A stretch of DNA of 64,000 bases from an uncultured Eubacteriales bacterium (lineage in GTDB: Bacteria > Bacillota > Clostridia > Oscillospirales > CAG-272): positions 310,001 through 374,000 of the forward strand of contig CAKSDZ010000002.1 in NCBI GenBank assembly GCA_934446365.1, in the 5' to 3' direction. The position numbers were made by a program, and so were the translations under genes. Positions 1 to 7,721 of the stretch are shown one piece after another (the stretch's first letter is position 1; the number at the start of each line of letters is the position of its first letter). The notes below the pieces were generated by a model. The model saw nothing but the letters and a program-made list of their open reading frames with translations, searched no databases and was not told the origin of the DNA.

Positions 1-119
1 AGGACACGGATATCACCGTCAAGCTGCGCGGCGGCGACCTGCATGTGCGCTGCTCGGACGACGGTATCACGCTCGACGGAGATGCCAACCTCGTTTATGA
101 GGGCGTGGTGGAATACTGA
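1..119 (+). CDS. dapF: diaminopimelate epimerase, C-terminal end (partial)
   Basis: Only the last 38 codons and stop are inside the window; the reading frame begins at base 3. The peptide contains a V-K-L-R-G-G-D-L stretch followed by a charged turn and a V-Y-E-G-V-V-E-Y end, the closing strand pattern of DapF, which interconverts LL- and meso-diaminopimelate for lysine and peptidoglycan synthesis. The catalytic cysteines lie upstream of the window, so the call rests on the tail alone. It is followed by a stable hairpin at 132-153 and the terminator at 240-270, so it is the last gene of a plus-strand unit. Confidence 0.7.
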   Translation, partial: DTDITVKLRGGDLHVRCSDDGITLDGDANLVYEGVVEY

Positions 120-268
120 AAAGCATCATCGCCGCCATGCTTCGGCATGGCGGTCACATCACCGGACTTTTTGATGCTCTTTACGAATCCGTTTTCAATT
201 CAAGCCGTTTTTCACTTGTTTTTTCATAAAAAATAAAGGCTCGCTTCCCATGGGAAGCGAGTCCCTTT
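120..268. other. intergenic region between convergent genes
   Basis: No gene is visible. It holds a 9-bp hairpin closed by a C(TTCG)G tetraloop at 132-153, which lacks an immediate T run, and then the bidirectional terminator at 240-270. Confidence 0.6.
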
Positions 269-270
269 TT
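240..270. terminator. bidirectional intrinsic terminator
   Basis: A near-perfect inverted repeat (ctcgcttccc / gggaagcgag, 240-249 and 252-261) is followed on the plus strand by T266-T270. On the minus strand it is followed by a T-rich tail (complement of the A run at 227-236). It separates the convergent dapF and oxidoreductase units. Confidence 0.8.
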
Positions 271-1333
271 ATTTCAGCAAAACCTCATGTCCGCATCTCG
301 CCGATTCATAAATCGCGTTCAGAATCCTCATCATTTCGACGCCGTCCTCGGCAGGACTCAGGCATTCCGTGCCGTTCTCGATGCAGTCGACGAAATGAAA
401 AATTTCTTGGCGGAACATATCGCCGAGATTCATCGTCGTTTCCGCTTTCAGTGAAACATCGGTCATATAGCCGTCAAGCTCGCCGTAAAGCTCCAGCTCC
501 GGATTTAGGGCGGCTCCCGCCTTTGTGCCGCAGAAAATCATTTTGCCCTCGTCGTTCTTGATATTCAGGCTGAAGCTCGCCTCGACGCTGAGGACGGAGC
601 CGTCCTCGAACCGAATGAGCGCCGCCGCCAAATCCTCGACGTCACAGATATCATGGTCGGTCGCGCCGGCCGAGCGGTACGCCTTTTGCGAGCGGATGCT
701 CTTCCGGTCATAAAGCTTTTGGAAAGTCGCGCCGTATACGGAAACCGCTTTGGGCTTGCCTTTCAGATAGCGGGCAAAATCGATGACATGCACGCCGAGG
801 TCGATGAGCGGTCCGCCGCCGGAACGGGAGCGGTCGCCGAACCAGCCGCCCGGATTGCCGTTGCGTCGCAGATACTGCACCTTGGAATAGTAAATTTCCC
901 CGAAATAATCTTTTTCATAAAGCTCGCGCAGGATTTTCATATCGGGTCCGAAGCGGCGCACAAATCCGATCATGAGCAGCTTGCCGTTTTTCTCGGCGGC
1001 CGCCTTCATCGCCTCCGCGTCCTCGACCGTGATGCACATCGGCTTCTCGCAAAGCACATGCTTGCCCGCATTCAGCGCGGCGATGGTGCAGGGCGCATGT
1101 CCGTTGTTCCATGTGCAAACGCTCACCGCGTCAAGCTCCGGAAGCGCCAAAAGCGCATTCATATCCGTATAGAGCCTTGTGACGCCGTACCGTTCTCCCA
1201 TATAACGCAGGCGATCCGCGTTGATATCGCAGAACGCATAAAGCTCGACGTCGGGATGCTTCCGATAAGCCTCGATATGCGAGCAGGAAATGCCGCCCGC
1301 GCCGATGATGCCGATTTTTAACCTGTTTCCCAT
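269..1333 (-). CDS. Gfo/Idh/MocA-family NAD(P)-dependent oxidoreductase
   Basis: The 354-residue protein has an N-terminal Rossmann motif G-I-I-G-A-G-G-I-S (about residues 8-16), the family E-K-P motif at about 96-98, and a C-terminal domain with the D-L-G-V-H-V-I-D signature (about 178-185) that usually supplies the catalytic Asp/His. Members oxidise or reduce sugars, inositols or sugar derivatives; the substrate cannot be read from sequence. I start at the ATG at 1333, eight bases after an AAGGAG site, rather than the in-frame TTG two codons earlier. It follows the epimerase gene by 14 bases and shares its promoter. With the nearby uxuA, a role in hexuronate or sugar-acid catabolism is likely but inferred. 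Confidence 0.88.
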   Translation of the reverse strand: MGNRLKIGIIGAGGISCSHIEAYRKHPDVELYAFCDINADRLRYMGERYGVTRLYTDMNALLALPELDAVSVCTWNNGHAPCTIAALNAGKHVLCEKPMCITVEDAEAMKAAAEKNGKLLMIGFVRRFGPDMKILRELYEKDYFGEIYYSKVQYLRRNGNPGGWFGDRSRSGGGPLIDLGVHVIDFARYLKGKPKAVSVYGATFQKLYDRKSIRSQKAYRSAGATDHDICDVEDLAAALIRFEDGSVLSVEASFSLNIKNDEGKMIFCGTKAGAALNPELELYGELDGYMTDVSLKAETTMNLGDMFRQEIFHFVDCIENGTECLSPAEDGVEMMRILNAIYESARCGHEVLLK

Positions 1334-1347
1334 TTCCAAATCTCCTT

Positions 1348-2202
1348 TTATGCCCGAATGATGCTTTCCAAATGGTCATAAGCGACTTTGATATCGCGCG
1401 AGGGATCGTCTCCGACCTCGCGTTCGATGGTGAGAAAGCCGCGATAGCCGATGTCGTCGAGCGCCGCAAGATACCTCTTAAAATCCACGCTTCCCGTGCC
1501 GAGCGGCACTTCCTTGAAGTACCGGATCCCCTGCACCTCCTCCGGAATCGGATGAACCACGCGGTAGATATATTCCGGATTGCCGTCGGCGAGCTTTATC
1601 CCGTCCTTCGCATGCGTATGGACGATATAACGGCGCAGATTGTAAACCGCCTGCACGGGATCGTCGCCCGTCACCATGACGAGATTTGCCGGGTCGAGAT
1701 TGACCGCGACGCCGGTCGAATCCAGCGAATCGAGGAACTCCGCCAGCACGGCGGACGGCTCCGGTCCCGTCTCTACGGCAAAATGGGAGCCGATGCTGTC
1801 GGCATAACGGGCAAGCTCACAGCATGCCTCCTGCATAATTTTATACCGATCATGATTTTTATCCGCCGGAACCACGCCGATATGGGTCGTCACGATGTCC
1901 GTCTCAAAATCCTTTGCCATGTCCAGAATGCGCTTGGACTGCTCGATAAGCTCCGGATTGCGAACGGGATCGCCGAAGCCGCGCCCGAGATCGCCGCAGA
2001 TGGCGGAGAACACCATCCCGTTGTCCTTCACAAAATGCAAAAGCTCGCGGCGCGCCTCCCTGCCGAAGTTTTCAGGGGCATGCGCACCGCGCGTGCAGTA
2101 CATCTGAATGCCCTTGATGCCGATTGCCGCCGCCTTTTTGACGGCTTCCCTCGTATCACAGCGGAACGAATCCACAATCGCTCCGATCGGAAAATCGTAC
2201 AT
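1348..2202 (-). CDS. sugar phosphate isomerase/epimerase (xylose isomerase-like TIM barrel)
   Basis: This 284-residue protein has the AP-endonuclease-2/xylose-isomerase-like barrel pattern. The metal-ligand positions are recognisable as F-A-V-E-T-G-P (Glu), V-N-L-D-P-A-N-L (Asp), H-T-H-A-K-D (His/Asp) and L-T-I-E-R-E-V (Glu). Such enzymes isomerise or epimerise sugars or keto-sugars, often alongside a Gfo/Idh/MocA dehydrogenase, which is exactly the gene downstream here. The start is the ATG at 2202 with an AAAGGAGG site about ten bases before it; an upstream extension in frame would include the binding site. A strong promoter lies directly upstream at 2241-2269. The exact substrate is unknown. 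Confidence 0.85.
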   Translation of the reverse strand: MYDFPIGAIVDSFRCDTREAVKKAAAIGIKGIQMYCTRGAHAPENFGREARRELLHFVKDNGMVFSAICGDLGRGFGDPVRNPELIEQSKRILDMAKDFETDIVTTHIGVVPADKNHDRYKIMQEACCELARYADSIGSHFAVETGPEPSAVLAEFLDSLDSTGVAVNLDPANLVMVTGDDPVQAVYNLRRYIVHTHAKDGIKLADGNPEYIYRVVHPIPEEVQGIRYFKEVPLGTGSVDFKRYLAALDDIGYRGFLTIEREVGDDPSRDIKVAYDHLESIIRA

Positions 2203-2240
2203 AAACGGAAATCCTCCTTTAAGCCTCAAAATTCAACCCT

Positions 2241-2269
2241 ATTTTAATGGATGGCAAACGGAATGTCAA
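2241..2269 (-). promoter_or_regulatory. sigma-70-type promoter for the epimerase-oxidoreductase pair
   Basis: On the minus strand TTGACA (complement of 2264-2269) is separated by 17 bases from TAAAAT (complement of 2241-2246), about 40 bases before the start codon at 2202. Confidence 0.75.
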
Positions 2270-2284
2270 CATCAAACGGGAAAT

Positions 2285-2812
2285 TCATGTGTCCTTTTTC
2301 CGCACCGGCTCCGGCGCGGAGCCGTATAGCTTTCCCTCCACATAGCATGACCGCCTGTTTTTCATCCAAATCACGATAACAACCGCCGCGGGACCGAGAA
2401 CCGGCGCAATCCATGATTGATCAAAAATCCACGCGAGTACCCCTGCCGCAAGATACAGAGCCGCCCAAAGAATCATCTCAAATCTGTGCTCGCGGTTCCA
2501 TTTCTTTGTGAAATACACCGTTCTCTCCCGCACGGAAAATGCGCTCTTTTGCAAGACCTCCACAAGATTTTCCTCCGCCTTTTCCCGATACGCCGCCTCC
2601 GTGAGCCGCTCGCCGGAGAGCAGCTCGTTGACGCTCGTGCCGAGCGCCTCGGCAAGCGGCAGCAAAAGTCCGATATCGGGCATATAATTGCCCCTCTCCC
2701 AACGGGAAACCGTTTTGTTCGTAACGCCCAAACGTTCTCCGAGCGCCTCCTGCGTCATACCCTTTTCCTTTCGCAAAGAAGCGATAAACGCCCCAACCTT
2801 TTTCTGATTCAT
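2285..2812 (-). CDS. XRE-family transcriptional regulator with C-terminal membrane segments
   Basis: The 175-residue protein starts M-N-Q-K-K-V-G and has an N-terminal Cro/C1-type helix-turn-helix (about residues 5-60) with the typical M-T-Q-E-A-L-G-E-R-L-G-V and T-V-S-R-W-E-R-G helices. After a charged linker come two hydrophobic stretches (about 120-160: one from the Met-Ile-Leu-Trp segment, one after Asp-Gln-Ser-Trp) suggesting a membrane anchor. This layout is common for clostridial XRE regulators. The ATG at 2812 was preferred to longer in-frame starts because only it begins at the family N-terminus and is preceded by a purine-rich site. It lies between uxuA and the epimerase gene, separated from uxuA by a terminator; whether it controls them is unknown. 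Confidence 0.85.
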   Translation of the reverse strand: MNQKKVGAFIASLRKEKGMTQEALGERLGVTNKTVSRWERGNYMPDIGLLLPLAEALGTSVNELLSGERLTEAAYREKAEENLVEVLQKSAFSVRERTVYFTKKWNREHRFEMILWAALYLAAGVLAWIFDQSWIAPVLGPAAVVIVIWMKNRRSCYVEGKLYGSAPEPVRKKDT

Positions 2813-2899
2813 TGTTCCATCGCCTTTCTCAACCGATTTTTCCCCGTTATCATAACCGAAAATCGCCTGAAAATCCACCCCACAAACCGCGAATGACGG

Positions 2900-2927
2900 A
2901 AAAAGGCGGACAAAAGTCCGCCTTTTT
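2900..2927. terminator. intrinsic terminator between uxuA and the XRE gene
   Basis: Perfect 12-bp inverted repeat (aaaaaggcggac / gtccgccttttt) with an AAAA loop. The A and T runs at either end give a U tract in both orientations; functionally it ends the uxuA transcript on the minus strand. Confidence 0.88.
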
Positions 2928-2928
2928 A

Positions 2929-3999
2929 TCATTTTCGGTTGGATTTGACGATCGCTTCCCAAAGACCATTGAGATACGTCGCGCCGAGCGCACGGTCATA
3001 AAGTCCGTAGCCGGGCATCGCGACCTCGTCCCAAATCATGCGTCCGTGGTCGGGACGGATCGGGCCGTCGAAGCCGATGTCGTAAAGCGCCTTCATAATC
3101 TCATACATGTCGAACGTGCCGTCGGAGGAAAGGTGGGCCGCTTCCTCAAAGTCGGTCGGCGAATTGAATTTCAGGTTGCGCACATGCGCGAAATGGATAC
3201 GTCCTTTCAGCGAACGGATCATATCCGGCAAGTTGTTGCGGAGATTCGTACCGTAGGAGCCGGAGCAGAATGTCACACCGTTGTGCGGATTGTCCACCAT
3301 TTTCGTCATGCGCAGGATATTTTCCTTGTTGATGATAATGCGCGGCAGCCCGAATACGCTCCATGCCGGGTCGTCCGGATGAATCGCCATGTTGATGTCG
3401 TATTTGTCGCACACGGGCATAATCGCTTCGAGAAAATATTTGAGATTGGCAAAAAGCTTTTCGTCGTCCACATCGCGGTACAGCGCGAACAGCTCCTTAA
3501 CCTTCGCCATGCGCTCCGGCTCCCAGCCGGGCATGACCGTGCCGTTCATGTCGGAGGAAATGGAGTTGAACATATCCTCGGGATTGAGTCTGTCCACCGC
3601 CGCCTGCGTATAGGCAAGCACCGTCGAGCCGTCGGGGCGCTTTCTCGCAAGCTCGGTGCGGGTCCAGTCGAAAACGGGCATGAAGTTATAGCAGACCATG
3701 TGGATGTCCGCACGTCCGAGCCGTTCCAGCGTTGTGATGTAGTTTTCGATATGACGGTCGCGGTCGGATGTGCCGACCTTGATGGCGTCGCTGACGTTGA
3801 CGCTCTCGATACCGTGGATGAGAAGTCCCGCGTCCTCGACCTCCTTTTTAAGGGAAAGGATTTTCTCCGTCTCCCACGCCTCGCCGGGAACGGAATCGTA
3901 AAGCGTCGTGATGACGCCCGTGACACCCGGAATCTGGCGGATCTGTTTTAAGGTTACGGTATCGAAGCCGGTACCGTACCATCTCAAAGTCATGTTCAT
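2929..3999 (-). CDS. uxuA: mannonate dehydratase
   Basis: A 356-residue protein of normal UxuA length. It begins M-N-M-T-L-R-W-Y-G and carries the family segments G-V-T-G-V-I-T-T-L-Y and V-C-Y-N-F-M-P-V-F-D-W-T-R-T, plus metal-site regions rich in His, Cys and Asp (I-H-P-D-D-P, F-C-S-G-S-Y-G, R-P-D-H-G-R). UxuA dehydrates D-mannonate to 2-keto-3-deoxygluconate in hexuronate catabolism. The ATG at 3999 has an AGGAGC site six to seven bases upstream. It is followed by a strong terminator and then by regulator, epimerase and oxidoreductase genes that could process related sugars. Confidence 0.93.
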   Translation of the reverse strand: MNMTLRWYGTGFDTVTLKQIRQIPGVTGVITTLYDSVPGEAWETEKILSLKKEVEDAGLLIHGIESVNVSDAIKVGTSDRDRHIENYITTLERLGRADIHMVCYNFMPVFDWTRTELARKRPDGSTVLAYTQAAVDRLNPEDMFNSISSDMNGTVMPGWEPERMAKVKELFALYRDVDDEKLFANLKYFLEAIMPVCDKYDINMAIHPDDPAWSVFGLPRIIINKENILRMTKMVDNPHNGVTFCSGSYGTNLRNNLPDMIRSLKGRIHFAHVRNLKFNSPTDFEEAAHLSSDGTFDMYEIMKALYDIGFDGPIRPDHGRMIWDEVAMPGYGLYDRALGATYLNGLWEAIVKSNRK

Positions 4000-4092
4000 A
4001 TAAAGCTCCTATCTGCCGCTGGGGCGGCGAAAATTCAATATTTTATTCGGAAGGATTTCCCACCCGTTATCTGCTATCCATGTATCTCCGCA

Positions 4093-4470
4093 TCATCGGT
4101 GCTCCAGCTCTGCCAGCTTTTCTTCCAGCTCTCTCACCTGCTCGCGCAGAAGCGAAAGCTCCGCCGAGATAGCATATACGTTCTGCACACCGTATTTTTC
4201 ACACCGCTTCTCGTATTTTTCATAATTCATCTTCCGCGGCATCACCGCATACAGAAGGATGCCCAGCAGGAGGAAAAAGCCGCCGATCGGCGCGAAAATG
4301 ACGGCAAGCGGAAGTCCGTTTTCCGGATCGCGCACATCAAGGAGAAACAAAACAAGCGCGGCGATGAGAAAGACGGCTCCGATGATTCCGTATACGAGAA
4401 GCAGGATTTTTCTCGTCGTCCGGAGCTGTTTTCCGGTCGTTTCCTCAAACAATTCTTTTCTGCTTTTCAT
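4093..4470 (-). CDS. small membrane protein with two TM helices and C-terminal coiled coil
   Basis: No family recognised. The 125-residue protein has a basic N-terminus, two long hydrophobic segments (roughly residues 21-45 and 54-78) joined by a short Asp/Pro-rich loop, and a charged C-terminus ending in a heptad-like A-E-L-S-L-L-R-E-Q-V-R-E-L-E-E-K pattern that predicts a coiled coil. It follows hemW almost without gap: an in-frame TTG overlaps the hemW stop, but I prefer the ATG at 4470, which has a GAGG site six bases upstream. Co-transcription with lepA and hemW is likely. The coiled coil suggests oligomerisation or a partner on the cytoplasmic side. Confidence 0.65.
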   Translation of the reverse strand: MKSRKELFEETTGKQLRTTRKILLLVYGIIGAVFLIAALVLFLLDVRDPENGLPLAVIFAPIGGFFLLLGILLYAVMPRKMNYEKYEKRCEKYGVQNVYAISAELSLLREQVRELEEKLAELEHR

Positions 4471-4478
4471 AAACGCCC

Positions 4479-5612
4479 TCAAAACTCCAAAATTTCACTC
4501 AAAATATAATTGGAAATCAACATCCCGCGCTTGGAGAGCCGATAACCCGATTTCGTTTTCAGAATGTATTTTTTCAGCAGGAACGGCTTCATCCTCGCTT
4601 TGTAGCGCGCTTCAAAATCGTCTCCGAAGCGCTCGCCGTATTCGACGATATCGATTCCCTGCTTCAAACGGAAGCCGAGCATCACGTACTGCGTGGCAAG
4701 CTCTTCTTCCGTCGGCGCATAGTTTTCATCGAAAAGCGCGCGGCTGTCCTCCGGCATCGCGATAAAACGGTCGATATCCTTTGAATAGGAAAACATCCTG
4801 CCGCCGAAAAAGGAATGCGCGCCCGGACCGAAGCCGAGATATTCCTCACATTTCCAGTATTTCAGATTATGCCGGCATTCCGAACCGAGCTTGGCGAAAT
4901 TGCTGATCTCATATTGCAGATAGCCCGCGGCTTCCAGCTTCTTCGCGGAATCGAGATACATCTCATACTGCAAGTCCTCGCCGGGGATCGCAGCCGTGAT
5001 CTCCGGATCATTGCCGAACGGCGTGTTCGGCTCGATTTTGAGTCCGTAAAACGAGATATGCTCCGGTTCCAATGCAAGAACATAATCGAGCGTCCCCGCC
5101 AGCGTCTCCTTCGACTGCCCGGGAAGCGCATACATGACGTCCACGCTGATGTTTTCAAAGCCCTCCAGCCGCGCGAGCAGAAACGAGCTCTCAAATTCCT
5201 CTCTGGTATGGATGCGGGAAAGCCGCTTCAATTCCTCATCGTCCGCACTTTGAAGTCCCATGCTGAGCCTGTCGATACCGGCCTCGCGGTAAGCGGAAAG
5301 CTTGCCGACGTCAAGCGTGCCGGGATTCGCCTCGATGGTGATTTCCGCTTCGTCCGAAACATGGAACGACGACCGAAGCGCCGCGAGAATCCTCTGAATG
5401 TCCTCTGCGGCGAGCACCGACGGCGTTCCGCCGCCGATATAAATGCTGTCCACCACATGATTTTTGCCCGCCTGCTTAAAGCTTTTGATCTGGGCAATCA
5501 GCGCATCGGCATAAGCGCCGTATTTTTCCGTATCCGTGACGGAATAAAAATCGCAGTAGGCACATTTTTTCGCACAAAACGGAATGTGGATATAGATTCC
5601 GAGACTGTTCAT
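4479..5612 (-). CDS. hemW: HemW-type radical SAM heme chaperone (oxygen-independent coproporphyrinogen oxidase-like)
   Basis: The 377-residue protein carries the radical SAM motif as Cys13-x3-Cys17-x2-Cys20 inside an I-P-F-C-A-K-K-C-A-Y-C-D-F segment. It also shows the family's Y-I-G-G-G-T-P-S and E-A-N-P-G-T-L motifs and a C-terminal HemN-like domain. The length and lack of the extra N-terminal region of HemN fit HemW, thought to transfer heme rather than oxidise coproporphyrinogen. I begin at the ATG at 5612; the ATG four codons earlier would place the GGGAGG site inside the gene. It follows lepA by 45 bases, the usual lepA-hemW pairing of Bacillota. Confidence 0.9.
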   Translation of the reverse strand: MNSLGIYIHIPFCAKKCAYCDFYSVTDTEKYGAYADALIAQIKSFKQAGKNHVVDSIYIGGGTPSVLAAEDIQRILAALRSSFHVSDEAEITIEANPGTLDVGKLSAYREAGIDRLSMGLQSADDEELKRLSRIHTREEFESSFLLARLEGFENISVDVMYALPGQSKETLAGTLDYVLALEPEHISFYGLKIEPNTPFGNDPEITAAIPGEDLQYEMYLDSAKKLEAAGYLQYEISNFAKLGSECRHNLKYWKCEEYLGFGPGAHSFFGGRMFSYSKDIDRFIAMPEDSRALFDENYAPTEEELATQYVMLGFRLKQGIDIVEYGERFGDDFEARYKARMKPFLLKKYILKTKSGYRLSKRGMLISNYILSEILEF

Positions 5613-5657
5613 ATTACCTCCCATCCGCCGGGTGCGGCGGAAAAATCGGGGTTTTCC

Positions 5658-7466
5658 TTATTCGTCGTCGAGCCTCAGCACCGCCATAAAGGTCTCCGGC
5701 GGCACCTCGACCGAACCGAGCTTCCGCATTTTCTTCTTGCCCTCTTTCTGCTTTTCGAGCAGCTTTTTCTTTCTCGTGATGTCGCCGCCGTAGCACTTGG
5801 CGAGCACATCCTTGCGCATGGCCTTGACCGTTTCGCGCGCGATGACGCGGCCGCCGACCGCCGCCTGAATCGGCACCTCGAAAAGCTGACGCGGAATGTT
5901 GTCTTTCAGCGCCTCCGCAATCTTTCGTCCGCGCGCATATGCCTTGTCGGCGTGGACGATAAAGGACAGCGCGTCCACAAGCTCCATATTGAGTAAGATA
6001 TCGAGCTTCACAAGCTTGCTCTCCCGATAGCCGTCCAGCTCGTAGTCGAGAGAGGCATAGCCCTTGCTGCGGCTTTTGAGCGCGTCGAAGAAGTCGTAGA
6101 TGATTTCATTCAGCGGCAGGATATAATGCAGCTCTACCCTTGTTTTATCGAGATATTTCATATCGACGAAGATTCCGCGGCGCTCCTTGCAAAGCTCCAT
6201 GATGCCGCCCATATAATCCGTCGGCGTGATGATATTTCCTTTCACAATCGGCTCCTCCGCCGAGGCGATCTCGTCCGGCGGCGGGTAATTCGCGGGATTG
6301 TCGATATATTTCACCTCGCCGTTCTTATACGTCACCTTGTAAATAACGCTCGGCGCCGTCGTAACGAGATCGAGGCCGAACTCCCGCTCCAGCCGCTCCG
6401 CGATGATTTCCATATGCAGAAGACCGAGGAAGCCGCACCGGAAGCCGAAACCGAGCGCGATGCTCGTTTCCGGATCGAACGTCAGCGCCGCATCGTTGAG
6501 GCGCAGCTTTTCGAGCGCATCGCGCAGGTCGGGATACTTCGCCCCATCCGCAGGATAGATGCCTGCGAACACCATCGGCAGCGCCTGCTTGAAGCCGGGG
6601 AACGGCTCGTCCGTCGGAGCTTCCGCGTCGGTCACGGTATCGCCGACGCGCGTATCCGCGACGCTCTTGATGCTCGCCGTGATATAGCCGACCTCGCCCG
6701 CCGCAAGCTCCGCCGCCGGCACAAGCCCAAAGGCGGACATATAGCCAACCTCGACGACGTCAAATTCCGCGCCGGTATTCATCATCCGGATTTTCGAGCC
6801 GGCGCGCACACGTCCGTCCCTCACACGGACATACACCACGACGCCGCGGTAAGAATCGTAATAGGAATCAAAGATCAGCGCTTTAAGCGGCGCTTCCTCG
6901 TCGCCGTGCGGCGCGGGAATATCCGTCACGATCTTTTCGAGCACATCGCCGATATTGAGTCCCGTCTTGGCGGAAACCGCCGGACAATCCTCGGCGGGAA
7001 TCCCGATGATCTCCTCGATCTCATGGCGCACACCCTCGATATCCGCGCTCGGCAAGTCGATTTTGTTGACGACAGGAATGATTTCGAGATCGTTTTCCAG
7101 CGCGAGATAGGTGTTGGCGAGCGTCTGCGCCTCGATGCCCTGCGTCGCATCCACCACGAGCAGCGCGCCCTCACAGGCGCCGAGCGAACGGGAAACCTCA
7201 TAGTTGAAGTCCACATGTCCGGGCGTGTCGATGAGATTGAATTCATAGACCTCGCCGTCCTTTGCCTCATAATTCAGCTTGACGGCGCGCGCCTTGATCG
7301 TGATGCCGCGTTCGCGTTCGATCTCCATATTGTCGAGCAGCTGCTCCTCCATCTCGCGGGAGGAGACGCTCTTTGTCGCCTCCAAAATGCGGTCGGCCAG
7401 CGTGCTTTTGCCGTGGTCGATATGGGCAATGATCGAAAAATTGCGGATCTTCTCCTGTCTTGTCAT
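5658..7466 (-). CDS. lepA: elongation factor 4 (translational GTPase LepA)
   Basis: The 602-residue protein has the translational GTPase P-loop A-H-I-D-H-G-K-S (residues 14-21), the switch I R-E-R-G-I-T-I-K-A segment, D-T-P-G-H-V-D-F and N-K-I-D-L. It ends with the LepA-specific C-terminal domain and K-K-K-L-L-E-K-Q-K-E-G-K-K-K-M-R tail. Length matches the family (about 600). LepA acts on the ribosome, promoting back-translocation or initiation fidelity. The ATG at 7466 is preceded by a GGAGG site; longer in-frame extensions are AT-rich leader. A consensus promoter lies at 7534-7562. Confidence 0.97.
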   Translation of the reverse strand: MTRQEKIRNFSIIAHIDHGKSTLADRILEATKSVSSREMEEQLLDNMEIERERGITIKARAVKLNYEAKDGEVYEFNLIDTPGHVDFNYEVSRSLGACEGALLVVDATQGIEAQTLANTYLALENDLEIIPVVNKIDLPSADIEGVRHEIEEIIGIPAEDCPAVSAKTGLNIGDVLEKIVTDIPAPHGDEEAPLKALIFDSYYDSYRGVVVYVRVRDGRVRAGSKIRMMNTGAEFDVVEVGYMSAFGLVPAAELAAGEVGYITASIKSVADTRVGDTVTDAEAPTDEPFPGFKQALPMVFAGIYPADGAKYPDLRDALEKLRLNDAALTFDPETSIALGFGFRCGFLGLLHMEIIAERLEREFGLDLVTTAPSVIYKVTYKNGEVKYIDNPANYPPPDEIASAEEPIVKGNIITPTDYMGGIMELCKERRGIFVDMKYLDKTRVELHYILPLNEIIYDFFDALKSRSKGYASLDYELDGYRESKLVKLDILLNMELVDALSFIVHADKAYARGRKIAEALKDNIPRQLFEVPIQAAVGGRVIARETVKAMRKDVLAKCYGGDITRKKKLLEKQKEGKKKMRKLGSVEVPPETFMAVLRLDDE

Positions 7467-7533
7467 AGTTCCTCCGGAAAACCAAATATCCTCTATATTT
7501 TCTATATAAATATTCCAACTGATATTGAAAAAT

Positions 7534-7562
7534 ATTATATCACACGCCCTGTTACTTTTCAA
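7534..7562 (-). promoter_or_regulatory. lepA promoter
   Basis: On the minus strand TTGAAA (complement of 7557-7562), a 17-base spacer and TATAAT (complement of 7534-7539), about 70 bases before the lepA start. Confidence 0.75.
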
Positions 7563-7631
7563 GAAAATTTTTATGTGGGAACAATAGATTTACCATAAAT
7601 TTTCTTTGTTATATAAAATCAGCAAAACAAG

Positions 7632-7660
7632 TTGACAATTCATGTAATTTATGGTAATAT
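7632..7660 (+). promoter_or_regulatory. promoter for the lectin/peptidase gene
   Basis: TTGACA at 7632-7637, a 17-base spacer and TAATAT at 7655-7660; the predicted start of transcription is about 55 bases before the ATG at 7722. Confidence 0.7.
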
Positions 7661-7721
7661 GATTTTAGAGATGAGTATTATTCATATAATGGAAAAATTC
7701 AATGAAATAGGAGAACTCACA

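Larger units (their letters stand above)
7467..7721. other. AT-rich divergent promoter region
   Basis: No gene is supported. Bases 7480-7720 are markedly AT-rich compared with the lepA side. They hold back-to-back promoters: one for lepA on the minus strand (7534-7562) and one for the lectin/peptidase gene on the plus strand (7632-7660). Confidence 0.6.
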
